A stretch of DNA of 64,000 nucleotides from Pseudomonadota bacterium (GTDB taxonomy: Bacteria > Pseudomonadota > Alphaproteobacteria > Sphingomonadales > Sphingomonadaceae). The stretch lies in the NCBI GenBank assembly GCA_039818985.1, contig JBCBSU010000001.1:646367-710366 (forward strand). The letters are read 5' to 3'. Numbering within the stretch: the stretch's first letter is position 1; the number at the start of each line of letters is the position of its first letter. Below are positions 1 to 8,862 of this stretch, piece by piece. The notes beneath the pieces were generated by a model that worked only from the letters and a program-made list of their open reading frames with translations, was not told the origin of the DNA and did no database searches. The position numbers and the translations under genes were made by a program.

Positions 1-9
1 CTTCAATAT

Positions 10-1134
10 TTATTCATCCCCGTAAATGGCGACGCTGTGTGAGCCACTGCTGGTCGCCATGCCGCGATACATGCCCGGTGTGTCGAAGCTGTATCCCGCA
101 TGACCCCAGGGGGTCAGATAGATAATGCCACCAGAACCGCCAAGGTTCCCCATTTCACCGATCACATTGTCGGCAATATCCTGCACCTCATCACCGCTGA
201 GCGGGTTGCGCTGCAGGCTGGAAAGCATCTCCGGATCCGGTTCTGCGTTGCGCGCAGCAGCCTGATTGAGCAGAGCCAGGACGTTGGACTCCGCAGTCAG
301 CCGCAAGCGGGTGCAGATTTCCTGTGCTACGCCGACTCGGATGAAATATTCGCCCGAACCCGTGGCCGAGACACCGCAGCTGCGATTGTCGGCATAGGTG
401 CCAGCACCGATAATCGGGCTGTCGCCGATACGGTCATAGCGCTTGCCGGTCATGCCGCCGGTGCTGGTGCCTGCGGCGATATTGCCCTGCATGTCCAGTG
501 CCACTGCGCCCACAGTGCCGAATTTGCGGTCATAATCGAGCGCGGTCACCGATGTGTCTTCGGCATGCTTTGCCTTGAATTTGCGCAGCGCGCGCAGCCG
601 GTCAGGGGTGGAATAATAGCCCGGATCGACCTGGGTCAGACCCTGTTCGCGCGAAAATGCATCGGCGCCGGCGCCGGCAAGCATCACATGCGGGCTTTTC
701 TCCATTACTGCGCGGGCGAGCAATATGGGGTTTTTGGTGGCGCTGATCCCGGCCACCGCCCCGGCATTGCGGGTGGCACCGTCCATGATCGAGGCGTCGA
801 GCCGGTTGGTTTCGTCCCATGTGAACACCGCCCCAAAGCCGGCGTTGAAATTGGGATCATTTTCCAGAACGGTAATGGCCGCGGTGACGGCATCAGTGGA
901 ATCGCCGCCTTCCGCCAATATTGCAGAGCCAGCCTCAAGCGCGCGGTTGAGTGCATCGCGGATGCGGGTATCCTGCTCCGGCGTAATCCGGTCGCGCGCT
1001 ATGGTGCCCGCGCCGCCATGGATCACCAGCGACCAGCGTTTTTCTGGCTCAGGCGCGGCGCTTGTCGTCTCTTGCGCGAGTGTTGGAGAAACCAGCCCGA
1101 CGCAGGCGAGCATAATGATCAAATATATGCGCAT
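10..1134 (-). CDS. iaaA: secreted isoaspartyl peptidase / plant-type L-asparaginase
   Basis: This is an N-terminal nucleophile hydrolase that removes beta-aspartyl residues from isoaspartyl dipeptides and can hydrolyse asparagine. Residues 1-21 form a signal peptide ending near TLAQ, so the enzyme is probably periplasmic. The HGGAG motif sits near residue 39. The autoproteolytic nucleophile is Thr207 in the FGTVG motif, followed by the TGGMTGKR substrate loop. The family matures by cleavage just before this Thr into alpha and beta subunits. The length (374 aa) is normal for a secreted form. An ATG start at 1134 is preferred because AAGGGAG lies about 9 nt upstream; an in-frame GTG two codons earlier is too close to that site. 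The gene is complete at the window edge. Function is well supported by motifs; substrate preference is inferred. Confidence 0.93.
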   Translation of the reverse strand: MRIYLIIMLACVGLVSPTLAQETTSAAPEPEKRWSLVIHGGAGTIARDRITPEQDTRIRDALNRALEAGSAILAEGGDSTDAVTAAITVLENDPNFNAGFGAVFTWDETNRLDASIMDGATRNAGAVAGISATKNPILLARAVMEKSPHVMLAGAGADAFSREQGLTQVDPGYYSTPDRLRALRKFKAKHAEDTSVTALDYDRKFGTVGAVALDMQGNIAAGTSTGGMTGKRYDRIGDSPIIGAGTYADNRSCGVSATGSGEYFIRVGVAQEICTRLRLTAESNVLALLNQAAARNAEPDPEMLSSLQRNPLSGDEVQDIADNVIGEMGNLGGSGGIIYLTPWGHAGYSFDTPGMYRGMATSSGSHSVAIYGDE

Positions 1135-1229
1135 AAACACGACTCCCTTTTGTGAGAGACAGGTCTAGCATTGATTGGCGCACAGGCAATAAGTGCTGCA
1201 AATACGAGCGAGATCGGTCAAATTAACCG

Positions 1230-1313
1230 CGTCATTGCGAGCGAAGCGAAGCAATCCAGAGCGTTTCGTGCGAGACTCTGGATTGCCGCGTCGCTGCGCT
1301 CCTCGCAATGACG
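1230..1313. repeat. REP-like intergenic inverted repeat
   Basis: The outer arms CGTCATTGCGAG (1230-1241) and CTCGCAATGACG (1302-1313) are perfect inverted repeats. Inside them lie a second matching pair, GCAATCCAGAG and CTCTGGATTGC, and imperfect GCGAAGCGAAG / CGCTGCGCTCC arms. The whole 84-bp unit can fold into one long hairpin. From memory, elements with these CGTCATTGCGAG ends are scattered between genes in many sphingomonads and other alphaproteobacteria. It lies downstream of the SDR gene and upstream of the isoaspartyl peptidase, so it may also end SDR transcription. No second copy was noticed in this window. Confidence 0.75.
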
Positions 1314-1343
1314 GTTTCCTTTATGGTATGGTTATTTGTTGAG

Positions 1344-2006
1344 TTACCAGGGCAGTGTCTTGCCGGTATAGTCCTTGAACGCGCCGGTCTCATCGAATGT
1401 CAGGACATCAATCACCTGTATCAGGCCGCTTGCGCTTTCCTGTGTGGTGATGCTGGCATTGGGCCCGCCCATATCGGTTTGCACCCAGCCGGGGTGGAGC
1501 GTCGCAACGGTGATGCCATCATCGCGCATATCGATGGCAAGCGACTGCCATGCTGCGTTGAGCGCTGCTTTGGACGAGCGATAGCGCAGCATCCCGCCGC
1601 TATCATTCATGGCAATGCTGCCTAGAGTGGAGCTGATCGCTATCAGCTTTTTCTGATCGCTGGCGGCGACATTGGCTTTCAGCGCTTGCGCCAACATGGA
1701 GGGGGCGACGGTGTTGACCATGAAGGTGTTGAGCCAACCCTCAGGGTCATCCCCTTCTGCGCCGCCAATACCGGCATTGTTAATAAAGATATCAATCGGT
1801 TTGCCACCGATCCTAGTAACGAAATCGGCATAGCCTGTGCTCTCGCTGACATCGAGTTGTTCAAGCTGCGCTCCGGTCGCGCGCAGTTCGTTCGCTGCAT
1901 CCACATTGCGCGCGGTGGCGATAACCTCATGCCCCGCCGCAGCATATTGCTTTGCCAGCTCCAGACCGATGCCGCGATTGGCGCCTGTGATCAAAACTGT
2001 CGCCAT
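1344..2006 (-). CDS. short-chain dehydrogenase/reductase (SDR), C-factor type
   Basis: This is a classical SDR of 220 aa that would use NAD(P)H to reduce a carbonyl or oxidise an alcohol; the substrate is unknown. The cofactor motif TGANRGIG is at residues 7-14, NNAG at 76-79, the catalytic Ser near 125 and the YxxxK pair at Tyr142/Lys146. The pattern resembles the short C-factor / YwfD-like branch rather than fatty-acid FabG. The start is set by AAGGAG six nt upstream of the ATG at 2006; an in-frame TTG further upstream overlaps that ribosome binding site and is rejected. It is transcribed away from ispG. The substrate cannot be inferred from the neighbours. Confidence 0.88.
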   Translation of the reverse strand: MATVLITGANRGIGLELAKQYAAAGHEVIATARNVDAANELRATGAQLEQLDVSESTGYADFVTRIGGKPIDIFINNAGIGGAEGDDPEGWLNTFMVNTVAPSMLAQALKANVAASDQKKLIAISSTLGSIAMNDSGGMLRYRSSKAALNAAWQSLAIDMRDDGITVATLHPGWVQTDMGGPNASITTQESASGLIQVIDVLTFDETGAFKDYTGKTLPW

Positions 2007-2112
2007 GATAGTCTCCTTCAATATCGCTAATCAGACCGCTTTAGTCTCGAATATCCGTTTCTTATCCGCTATATGGGAGGCAACGCGTAACACTGAACAA
2101 AGGTTGCCTTTA

Positions 2113-3282
2113 ATGTCTGCTGGAAATCCTTCATTGCGTCCATGGCGCGATATCGAGCGCCGCCAGTGCCGTCAGATCATGGTCGGCGATGTCGCCGTGG
2201 GTGGCGATGCGCCGGTCTCGGTGCAGACCATGACCAACACGCCGACAGATGATGTCAAAGCCACAGTGGACCAGATCCGCCGTTGCGAAGAGGCAGGAGT
2301 GGACATTATCCGCGTCTCTTGCCCTGATGTGGCATCGACCGCGGCGATGAAGCAGATCACCCGTGCCGCGCGGGTGCCGGTAGTGGCGGATATTCACTTC
2401 CACTATAAGCGCGCTCTGGAAGCCGCGGATAATGGCGCGGCGTGTCTGCGCATCAATCCGGGCAATATCGGCGGCGATGACCGCGTCAAAGAGGTGGTCA
2501 ATGCAGCCAAGGCCAATGGCTGTGCGATCCGCATCGGCGTCAATGCTGGGTCACTGGAAAAACACCTGCTGGAAAAATATGGCGAGCCTTGCCCCGAGGC
2601 ACTGGTCGAGAGCGCGCTTGACCATATCAAGCTGCTTCAGGACCATGATTTCCATGAATATAAGGTGGCGGTGAAGGCGTCGGACGTATTCCTTGCGGTC
2701 GCTTCTTACAGTCAGCTTGCCGATGCGGTGGATTGCCCGCTGCATGTCGGCATTACCGAGGCAGGCGGCCTGATCGGCGGTTCGGTCAAGTCCGCCATCG
2801 GCATGGGCAATCTGCTCTGGGCCGGTATTGGCGACACCATCCGCGTCTCGCTTTCGGCCGAGCCTGAGGACGAGGTCCGCGTCGGTTATGAAATCCTCAA
2901 ATCGCTCGGCATCCGCACCCGTGGCGTCAAGATTATCTCCTGCCCGTCCTGCGCGCGGCAGGGCTTTGACGTGATCCGCACGGTGCAGACGCTGGAAGAG
3001 CGGTTGCAGCATATCAACACGCCGATGTCGCTCTCGGTCCTTGGCTGCGTCGTCAATGGCCCCGGCGAGGCGCGCGAGACCGATATCGGCCTGACCGGGG
3101 GCGGCAAGGGCAAGCATATGGTCTATCTCTCCGGCATCACCGATCACACGGTCGAGGATGGCGATATGCTCGATCATATCGTCAGGCTGGTCGAGGAAAA
3201 GGCCGCCGCGATTGAGGCCGGCGAGGCCGTAGCTTTTGACCCCCATGCCGAACCGCAAAAGCAGGTGGAAGCGGCGGAGTGA
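2113..3282 (+). CDS. ispG: 4-hydroxy-3-methylbut-2-enyl diphosphate synthase (flavodoxin), MEP pathway
   Basis: IspG (GcpE) converts 2-C-methyl-erythritol 2,4-cyclodiphosphate to HMBPP in the non-mevalonate isoprenoid pathway, using a [4Fe-4S] cluster. The protein is 389 aa. The N-terminal TIM-barrel begins around [16 protein letters not shown], and the cluster ligands Cys277, Cys280 and Cys312 lie in CPSCARQG and [10 protein letters not shown], with the fourth-ligand Glu319 just after. The open frame extends much further upstream, but that stretch crosses the divergent SDR gene. The ATG at 2113 begins the conserved region after a short N-terminal tail. A small pentad-repeat gene follows 7 nt after the stop and is probably cotranscribed. 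Confidence 0.97.
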   Translation: MSAGNPSLRPWRDIERRQCRQIMVGDVAVGGDAPVSVQTMTNTPTDDVKATVDQIRRCEEAGVDIIRVSCPDVASTAAMKQITRAARVPVVADIHFHYKRALEAADNGAACLRINPGNIGGDDRVKEVVNAAKANGCAIRIGVNAGSLEKHLLEKYGEPCPEALVESALDHIKLLQDHDFHEYKVAVKASDVFLAVASYSQLADAVDCPLHVGITEAGGLIGGSVKSAIGMGNLLWAGIGDTIRVSLSAEPEDEVRVGYEILKSLGIRTRGVKIISCPSCARQGFDVIRTVQTLEERLQHINTPMSLSVLGCVVNGPGEARETDIGLTGGGKGKHMVYLSGITDHTVEDGDMLDHIVRLVEEKAAAIEAGEAVAFDPHAEPQKQVEAAE

Positions 3283-3289
3283 ACAGCAC

Positions 3290-3595
3290 ATGGACATGAC
3301 TATGGTGGAACAACAGAAAACCGAAGTCATTCAGCCGGCAATCTCTGCCATTAAAGTCAAGGTGGGCTCGGAAGCCATGGGCGCAAGTGCAACCGATGCG
3401 GTTGCGCAGGGCGCAACTTCTATCGGCGCATTGGCCATCGGTGCAGTGGCACTGGGAGTGCTTGCCATAGGCGCGCTGGCTATCGGACGGCTCAGCATCG
3501 GCAGGCTGAAGCTGCGCAAGGCGCAGATTGATGATCTGCATGTCAGACGGCTGCGGGTCGACCGGCTCGAGGTCCAGTCTCTTACCGAACAGTAA
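3290..3595 (+). CDS. small pentad-repeat protein, possible beta-solenoid
   Basis: This is a 101-aa protein of unknown function starting 7 nt after ispG. From about residue 44 to 95 it is built of some eleven consecutive five-residue units of the type xIGxL (SIGAL, AIGAV, ALGVL, AIGRL, SIGRL, then charged units such as HVRRL and RVDRL). A hydrophobic residue recurs at positions 2 and 5. This periodicity is typical of pentapeptide-repeat beta-helices. The first half of the array is hydrophobic and glycine-rich; the second half is Arg/Lys/Asp-rich. The N-terminal 40 residues show no signal peptide. The ATG at 3290 is chosen because an upstream in-frame ATG lies within ispG. The role is unknown; the ispG linkage is only positional. 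Confidence 0.75.
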   Translation: MDMTMVEQQKTEVIQPAISAIKVKVGSEAMGASATDAVAQGATSIGALAIGAVALGVLAIGALAIGRLSIGRLKLRKAQIDDLHVRRLRVDRLEVQSLTEQ

Positions 3596-3657
3596 TCTTC
3601 TGGTCAGCTTCCCAGCGATAAAGTCGGCGATTATGTATAGTAATCAATGAGGTTTCG

Positions 3658-4161
3658 ATGCGTTTGATACAGGCGGTGATTGCACTGTTGCTGCTCTGCC
3701 AATGCCCGAGTGCGCTGCAGGCGCAGCAGGATGACGTGCAGTCACAAGGCAGCGCATCCCGCGAGGCGTGCAGCTTTGACATGGAAATGCGCTTCTATGC
3801 GGTCAACGATTTTGATGACAGCACTCTGGACAAAGCCGCGGTGATGGAAGCCGTCCGCAAAGCCGTGGTTCAGGCATGTGCCGAAGACAACATATTGGAG
3901 CCTGCCAATCTCAACGAATATGACAGCTTCTCCATCGTCATCGGCTCGGAACCTGGCCGTGCCGTGGTCTGGCCCTGTGACTCTTTCAATAGCGATGACA
4001 GCAAATGCTATAATATCATTCCTGAAAACAGCTTTGTATTCGAGCTGTCCCCGCTCGATGATTACAATCCGAAAGTCGATGACCTGCTCTTTGCCCTGCG
4101 CTGCGGTTTTGTACCGGAGACGGTTGAAACCGAAGACGAGAGCGCATGCCTCGTAGATTAG
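3658..4161 (+). CDS. secreted cysteine-rich protein of unknown function
   Basis: I do not recognise this 167-aa protein. Residues 1-22 are a clear signal peptide (hydrophobic LLLLCQC core, cleavage likely after ALQA). The mature part has six cysteines (in EACSF, VQACAE, WPCDS, SKCYN, LRCGF and SACLV), an even number compatible with three periplasmic disulfides. It is acidic overall. The middle, near VVQACAEDNILEPANLNEYDSF, looks like a mixed alpha/beta domain. The ATG at 3658 follows a modest GAGG-like site. It stands between the pentad-repeat gene and a flavoprotein, with about 60 and 100 nt gaps, so it may be a separate unit. Confidence 0.7.
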   Translation: MRLIQAVIALLLLCQCPSALQAQQDDVQSQGSASREACSFDMEMRFYAVNDFDDSTLDKAAVMEAVRKAVVQACAEDNILEPANLNEYDSFSIVIGSEPGRAVVWPCDSFNSDDSKCYNIIPENSFVFELSPLDDYNPKVDDLLFALRCGFVPETVETEDESACLVD

Positions 4162-4259
4162 CTTTTAACCAGGTTTGCACAAAGCGATAAACGCCGTTCG
4201 ACAGACTCGCCAGTTACGGTTATGGGTTGCAAAGCGAAACCTCATTCAGGGCTTTAACC

Positions 4260-5708
4260 ATGACCACTCTAGAAACCGACTATCTTATCATTGGCGCGGG
4301 TGCTGTCGGCCTTGCCTTTGCCGATACCCTGATCGAGGAAGACCCTGACGCGGATATCATTATCGTTGACCGTCATGGTGAGCCGGGCGGGCACTGGAAT
4401 GATGCCTACAGCTTTGTTGCGTTGCACCAGCCCTCGGCCTTTTACGGTGTCAATTCGATGGATCTGGGTACAAACCGCATCGACGAGGCGGGCTATAACA
4501 AGGGCTATTATGAGCTTGCGAGCGGGCCCGAGGTCAGCGGCTATTTCTACAAGGTCATGCATCAGCGGCTGATACCATCGGGTCGGGTGCGCTATTTCCC
4601 GATGAGCGAATATCACTGGCCCGAAGACGGTGCGGATCACCGCTTTACCCATTTGCTTTCGGGCGAAAAGCAGTCGGTTACCGTGCGGAAGAAACTGGTT
4701 GATGCCACCCATTATGGCACTTCGGTGCCCTCGACCCATGATCGCAAATATGGTGTCGCCGATGGCGTCCGATGTATCCCGCCCAATGATCTGCCGCAGC
4801 TCTGGAAGGATCCGGATGCGGTGCCGTCGCATTTCTGCATTGTCGGCGCGGGCAAGACGGCGATGGATGTCGGCGTCTGGCTGATGAATTCGGGTGCTTC
4901 GCCCGAGCAGATCAGCTGGGTGGTGCCGCGCGACAGCTGGCTGCTCAACCGTGCCTGCACCCAGCCAGGGATCGAGTTCTTCGACAGCGCCATAGGTGGT
5001 CAGGCATCGCTGATGCAGGCACTGGCCGAGGCCGAAGATATTACCGATCTGTTCCACCGGCTCGAAGCCGCCAATTTTATGCTACGCATCGACCCCGGGG
5101 TAGAGCCGGGCATGTTCCACTATGCCACCATCTCGCAGGGCGAAGTCGATATCTTGCGTCGGATCACCGATGTCGTCCGCAAGGGCCGGGTGGCGAGCGT
5201 CGATGCCGATGGCCTGACCTTTGCCAATGGCGAACGGCACCCCATGCCCGCCGATACCCTCTATATCGACTGTACCGCCACCGCTGTCGAATTGCGCGAC
5301 ACCGTGCCGATGTACCAGCCGGGCAAAATCGTGCTGCAAATGGCGCGTATTCCGCAACCGGCATTCAGCGCGGCTTTATGTGCCTTTATTGAGGCCAATT
5401 ATGAAGATGATGCGGAGCGTAACCGCCTCGCCATGCCGGTGCCGCTGCCCGATACCATGGATCAGTATCCCGCCGCGTGCATGGGCAATCTGGTCAACCA
5501 GATGAACTGGACCCAGGAGGGCAAAATCCGCGACTGGATGCTCGGGAGCCGTCTCGATGGCTTCAGTGCCACCATCGCTGCCATTGGCCCGGACGATCAG
5601 GACAAGACCGAAATCATGAAGCGTTTCCGCGAATATGGCGGGCTGGCGGCACAGAATATCCCGAAGCTGATCATGCAGGCACAACAGGCAAAGGCAGCAG
5701 CGGCCTGA
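4260..5708 (+). CDS. FAD/NAD(P)-binding flavoprotein oxidoreductase
   Basis: This 482-aa protein has two Rossmann nucleotide-binding motifs. The first is at residues 10-18 (IIGAGAVGL) for FAD, followed by an acidic strand end and the GEPGGHW signature. The second is near 194-205 (IVGAGKTAMDVG) for NAD(P)H. This layout matches class B flavin monooxygenases and related reductases such as BVMO-like enzymes. The usual FxGxxxHxxxW fingerprint of FMOs is not evident, so hydroxylating activity is not established. A GxxPGxxxD-like FAD contact near the C-terminus is also not obvious. The ATG at 4260 is chosen over an upstream frame extension because the conserved dinucleotide fold starts directly after it and AGGG is placed about 9 nt upstream. 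Substrate unknown. Confidence 0.82.
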   Translation: MTTLETDYLIIGAGAVGLAFADTLIEEDPDADIIIVDRHGEPGGHWNDAYSFVALHQPSAFYGVNSMDLGTNRIDEAGYNKGYYELASGPEVSGYFYKVMHQRLIPSGRVRYFPMSEYHWPEDGADHRFTHLLSGEKQSVTVRKKLVDATHYGTSVPSTHDRKYGVADGVRCIPPNDLPQLWKDPDAVPSHFCIVGAGKTAMDVGVWLMNSGASPEQISWVVPRDSWLLNRACTQPGIEFFDSAIGGQASLMQALAEAEDITDLFHRLEAANFMLRIDPGVEPGMFHYATISQGEVDILRRITDVVRKGRVASVDADGLTFANGERHPMPADTLYIDCTATAVELRDTVPMYQPGKIVLQMARIPQPAFSAALCAFIEANYEDDAERNRLAMPVPLPDTMDQYPAACMGNLVNQMNWTQEGKIRDWMLGSRLDGFSATIAAIGPDDQDKTEIMKRFREYGGLAAQNIPKLIMQAQQAKAAAA

Positions 5709-5747
5709 TCGCTATCGCGCGGTTGGCCGCTGCTGCCGGATTTGTTG

Positions 5748-5791
5748 CTGCCGCTATGGCTCGATCCGAGAAGGTCAGAGCGTAGCGGCAG
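5748..5791. terminator. dyad between convergent genes, possible bidirectional terminator
   Basis: CTGCCGCTA (5748-5756) and TAGCGGCAG (5783-5791) are perfect 9-nt inverted arms with a 26-nt loop. They lie between the flavoprotein stop at 5708 and the convergent stop at 5796. The right arm is followed by a short GTCTTTAT stretch, so T-tract support is weak. Confidence 0.4.
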
Positions 5792-5795
5792 GTCT

Positions 5796-7508
5796 TTATC
5801 GCGCTTTCTTGCCTGCAAACCGTTCGAGCGCCTTGGCCCGGGCCTCAAGCCGCTCGCGACTGACCTTGACCGCCATTTCGACAGATTTGACCGCCTGCTT
5901 TTGCAGCCTCTCTTCCATCTCCTCGGCCGCATCGCCTCCGATCAGCTTCAGCGTACGCTCGTCGTCATGCGCCGGCATCGCCTCGACCAGCATGGCGACT
6001 GCATTGCCCAGCGTCATGTCGACGATGCGCTTTTTGTCATCGGCGCCAAGGCCGTTTGTTGCGGAAACCAGTCGGTCGCCGATTTCTGCAGTCGATTCAT
6101 CGGACCGCAGCAGTTCGGCGACCATATTCTCCGCCGTGCCCGGTCCGATCGCGTTTTCGATAATCTGGAACGCGCCTGCACCGATGGTCAGCAGGTCTTC
6201 CATCTCGCGTATCTTGCCGATCGTCGTGATCTCCTCGATCAGTTCGAAATGGAAACGGGTTGCGGTCAGGATCGTGAAAATGAAACAGCGCCGCCGATTG
6301 GACGGCATAAGCCATTTCACTGTGTTCTGATAATAGCGATAGATTTTCGACAGGTTGATATCGGGCATGAAGCTGCCGCCGACGGTCGTCCCCATGCCTT
6401 CCAGATTGACATTGACGAAGTGATGCCATGTCGCATCGCAGACAATACGACCGGGGCGGGCATTCTGGTTGGGATAGGGGTTGCACTGATGCCCGTCATA
6501 AGCAGAAATCACCCCGAACATGCGCGGTGTGACCGGCGGCTTCCAGACACCATTGAATACCGACCGACCGCCCGACACGGCAAAGGCGACGATCTCGCTG
6601 CCAACGCGGTCTGTTGACCCGGCCCGGCGGCGGAACTCCTTAAAGTTCATGCCGGCTTCGGTATAGTCATCGTCCAGCACATTGGGATCGGTGACTGCAT
6701 AGCATTCGCTTTCATGCGGGTGATCGGGCAGCACATCCATATCGTTGGAAAACAGCGCCGGGTCACCGCTAAGACGGCTCAAGGGAGCACCGGAGAGCAA
6801 TAATAACGGGTGGACGGTCGCCGTCCAGCCACCAGAGCCGCCGGGTCCCGTAACCGAATAATTGGGGTAGATACGCTGGGGAATATCATCGCCCTGATCA
6901 GAGAATTCATAAATATCGTTCGCACCCGGGTCGACAACGGTATCGATACGGTTGAGCGCGGTCGGCAGGGTCTCGGTACCCATTGGGACGCCGGCCCATT
7001 CACGCATATGGCGGATGCGTGGCAGACGGTTGCCCATGCCGGCACCCAGTGCAGCGTGATCGCCGGTGGAGAAGACGCCACCTCCAGCGTTCATGAATTC
7101 GGCGATAGTCTCGACTTCGCTGTTGCTGATCGCCGAGGTGCTGATGCCGAACATCCATATCTGGTCATAATTGCCGGTGGTGACCGATGGTGAGGCACTG
7201 GCGAAATCAAAGTCCCGGTCAAGATCATATGTGGTGCCGGCAATGGTCACGCTGGTGTCCGCGCCAGGTCCGCGATGCGCCAGCTTGATCGTCGGTTGCA
7301 GGGTCGTGCTGTTGTGCACGGTCAGCGCTTCGATAAAGCGCGTGAGGCCGAAACCATTGGTGTCAAAGCCCAGTGAGCCATCGGCAACGATCAATATTCT
7401 CGGCTTGCAGTCGCGAAACCAGCCTATCCGCCGATCGATCACCAGATCGGCGATCAGGGTGTCATGGAATATTGTGTGGTGCAATATGGGGTTGTTCAAC
7501 AAAGTCAT
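5796..7508 (-). CDS. large orphan protein with a type-1 glutamine-amidotransferase-like N-terminal domain
   Basis: This 570-aa cytoplasmic protein is not one I can name. Residues about 35-180 read like a ThuA/GATase1-type flavodoxin fold: a strand with DGSLGFDTNG, then DQIWMFGIS, a helix SNSEVETIAEFMNAGG and GVFSTGDH. However, a Cys nucleophile at the usual elbow is not visible, so amidotransferase chemistry is unlikely. The middle (about 200-390) is rich in Gly, Pro and Asp and may bind a ligand or sugar. The last 150 residues are helical, with many Glu/Arg pairs near the end. There is no signal peptide or membrane segment. The start at 7508 is firm, with AGGAGGAGAGA directly upstream. It stands alone, divergent from the HDAC-like gene. 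Confidence 0.75.
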   Translation of the reverse strand: MTLLNNPILHHTIFHDTLIADLVIDRRIGWFRDCKPRILIVADGSLGFDTNGFGLTRFIEALTVHNSTTLQPTIKLAHRGPGADTSVTIAGTTYDLDRDFDFASASPSVTTGNYDQIWMFGISTSAISNSEVETIAEFMNAGGGVFSTGDHAALGAGMGNRLPRIRHMREWAGVPMGTETLPTALNRIDTVVDPGANDIYEFSDQGDDIPQRIYPNYSVTGPGGSGGWTATVHPLLLLSGAPLSRLSGDPALFSNDMDVLPDHPHESECYAVTDPNVLDDDYTEAGMNFKEFRRRAGSTDRVGSEIVAFAVSGGRSVFNGVWKPPVTPRMFGVISAYDGHQCNPYPNQNARPGRIVCDATWHHFVNVNLEGMGTTVGGSFMPDINLSKIYRYYQNTVKWLMPSNRRRCFIFTILTATRFHFELIEEITTIGKIREMEDLLTIGAGAFQIIENAIGPGTAENMVAELLRSDESTAEIGDRLVSATNGLGADDKKRIVDMTLGNAVAMLVEAMPAHDDERTLKLIGGDAAEEMEERLQKQAVKSVEMAVKVSRERLEARAKALERFAGKKAR

Positions 7509-7846
7509 TCTCTCCTCCTGTTCTATCCAGATGGCCCTATTGCAGGCGCAAGCAGGGGCTTGGCGCTTGAACGGCTGCAGGCCATCACATTGATTTGCGA
7601 CCGGAGTTTATTGTTCGAGGCGCATCCAGGGCGTCTCAACATCGATGCGACACAGACAAAACATCAAAAATGATAGTAATTGTTCATGTTTTCGCGAATC
7701 GATACGATGCTTATGCAATTATTTACTCTGCGGTTATTGTATAGAACGGACTTGCTATCGGCGCATGACAGCTATCACTGCACGCGCATGGATAATCGGG
7801 AGGTGGAAGGGTGGTGGAAGTGGCTCGGGGTTCTTAAATAGCCGAT
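7509..7846. other. 338-bp divergent intergenic region, no gene seen
   Basis: This holds the divergent promoters of the large orphan (minus) and the HDAC-like gene (plus). The centre is AT-rich. A dyad with arms AAAACAT (7658-7664) and ATGTTTT (7686-7692) surrounds an AT-rich core. Short reading frames are present but none has a convincing ribosome binding site. Confidence 0.5.
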
Positions 7847-8752
7847 ATGCTCCATGTCGTTCATCATGCCGATTATATGGCGCCCCGGCCAGAACGCGGC
7901 ACATTCAAATTCGACAAATATTATCTGGTGATGGAAGAACTGCGCCAGAGCGGCGCGCCGATTACCGAACATGCGCCGCAGCCGATGCCGCGCGACTGGC
8001 TGGCGGCGGTGCACAGCCCGGACTATGTCGACGAGGTTCTCAGTGCCAGCGTTCCTTATGACAAGGAGCGGCGCATCGGTTTCCCGGTGACGCCGCATAT
8101 CGCATCGCGCGTGCAGCATACCAATGGCGGCACCTGGGCTGCGGCGCAGTTGGCGATGCAGCACGGTTATGCCGCCAACAGCGCCGCGGGAAGTCATCAT
8201 GCGCTGCACGATACCGGCGCGGGCTATTGCGTGTTCAACGATCTGGCGGTCGCCAGCAACCGGCTGATCGCCGAGGGTGATGCACGCCGGGTGCTGGTGA
8301 TCGATCTCGACGTACATCAGGGCGATGGCACGGCCTCGCTGCTGGCGGGACGGGAGGATGTGTTCACCCTGTCGGTGCATGCGGAGAAGAACTTCCCGGT
8401 GCGCAAGGCGCGGTCCAATCGCGATATCGGCCTGCCCGACGGCGTTGGCGACAGTGATTATATGGCGCTGCTCGAACGTGAATTGCCGGCGATTATCGAT
8501 GATTTCCGGCCCGACTTCATTTTCTACCAGGCCGGTGTCGACCCGCATATGGATGACCGTCTTGGTCGGCTGGCGTTGAGCGATGCCGGTCTCGTGGCGC
8601 GCGACCGTTTCGTCGTGTATCAGGCGCGGCGGCGCGGCCTGCCTGTCGCCAGTGCGCTGGGCGGTGGCTATGGCCATGACCAGCGCCAGGTCGCGGCACG
8701 CCATGCAGCATCCATGCTGACCATGGCGGATGAAAATATGCGCCACGGCTAG
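7847..8752 (+). CDS. histone-deacetylase-fold zinc amidohydrolase
   Basis: This 301-aa enzyme belongs to the arginase/deacetylase superfamily, in the short class IV-like branch. Bacterial members remove acetyl groups from small amines or proteins. Active-site features are all in place: the His pair H117/H118 in SHHALHD, zinc ligands D155 and H157 in IDLDVHQGDG, D232 in AGVDPHMDD, and the GGGYG loop at 272-276. There is no signal peptide, so it acts in the cytoplasm. The start at 7847 lacks a strong ribosome binding site but matches the conserved N-terminus. The next gene downstream, a metal GTPase, has its own operator-bearing promoter, so the two are probably independent. The substrate is unknown. 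Confidence 0.92.
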   Translation: MLHVVHHADYMAPRPERGTFKFDKYYLVMEELRQSGAPITEHAPQPMPRDWLAAVHSPDYVDEVLSASVPYDKERRIGFPVTPHIASRVQHTNGGTWAAAQLAMQHGYAANSAAGSHHALHDTGAGYCVFNDLAVASNRLIAEGDARRVLVIDLDVHQGDGTASLLAGREDVFTLSVHAEKNFPVRKARSNRDIGLPDGVGDSDYMALLERELPAIIDDFRPDFIFYQAGVDPHMDDRLGRLALSDAGLVARDRFVVYQARRRGLPVASALGGGYGHDQRQVAARHAASMLTMADENMRHG

Positions 8753-8808
8753 GATTGCCGATCGATCCTCCAGCCCTTGACCGCAGCCTGGGCCCTATCC
8801 ATATGCGC

Positions 8809-8827
8809 AATGATACAGTATATCATT
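8809..8827. promoter_or_regulatory. candidate Zur/Fur-family operator
   Basis: A 19-bp palindrome centred on base 8818 has arms AATGATA and TATCATT and a single mismatched base pair (8816/8820). The size and A/T-rich arm pattern match Fur-superfamily boxes. It sits 36 nt before the start of a COG0523 GTPase of the ZigA type, a class often controlled by the zinc repressor Zur. Assignment to Zur rather than Fur is inferred from the target gene. Confidence 0.65.
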
Positions 8828-8862
8828 TGGAAATCTCATGCTGAACAGAGGAGCGTATCGCG

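Noticed and set aside
100-1155. 351-residue plus-strand frame opposite the isoaspartyl peptidase
   Set aside because: The opposite strand encodes a full enzyme with active-site motifs. This frame shows no domain and reflects third-position GC bias.
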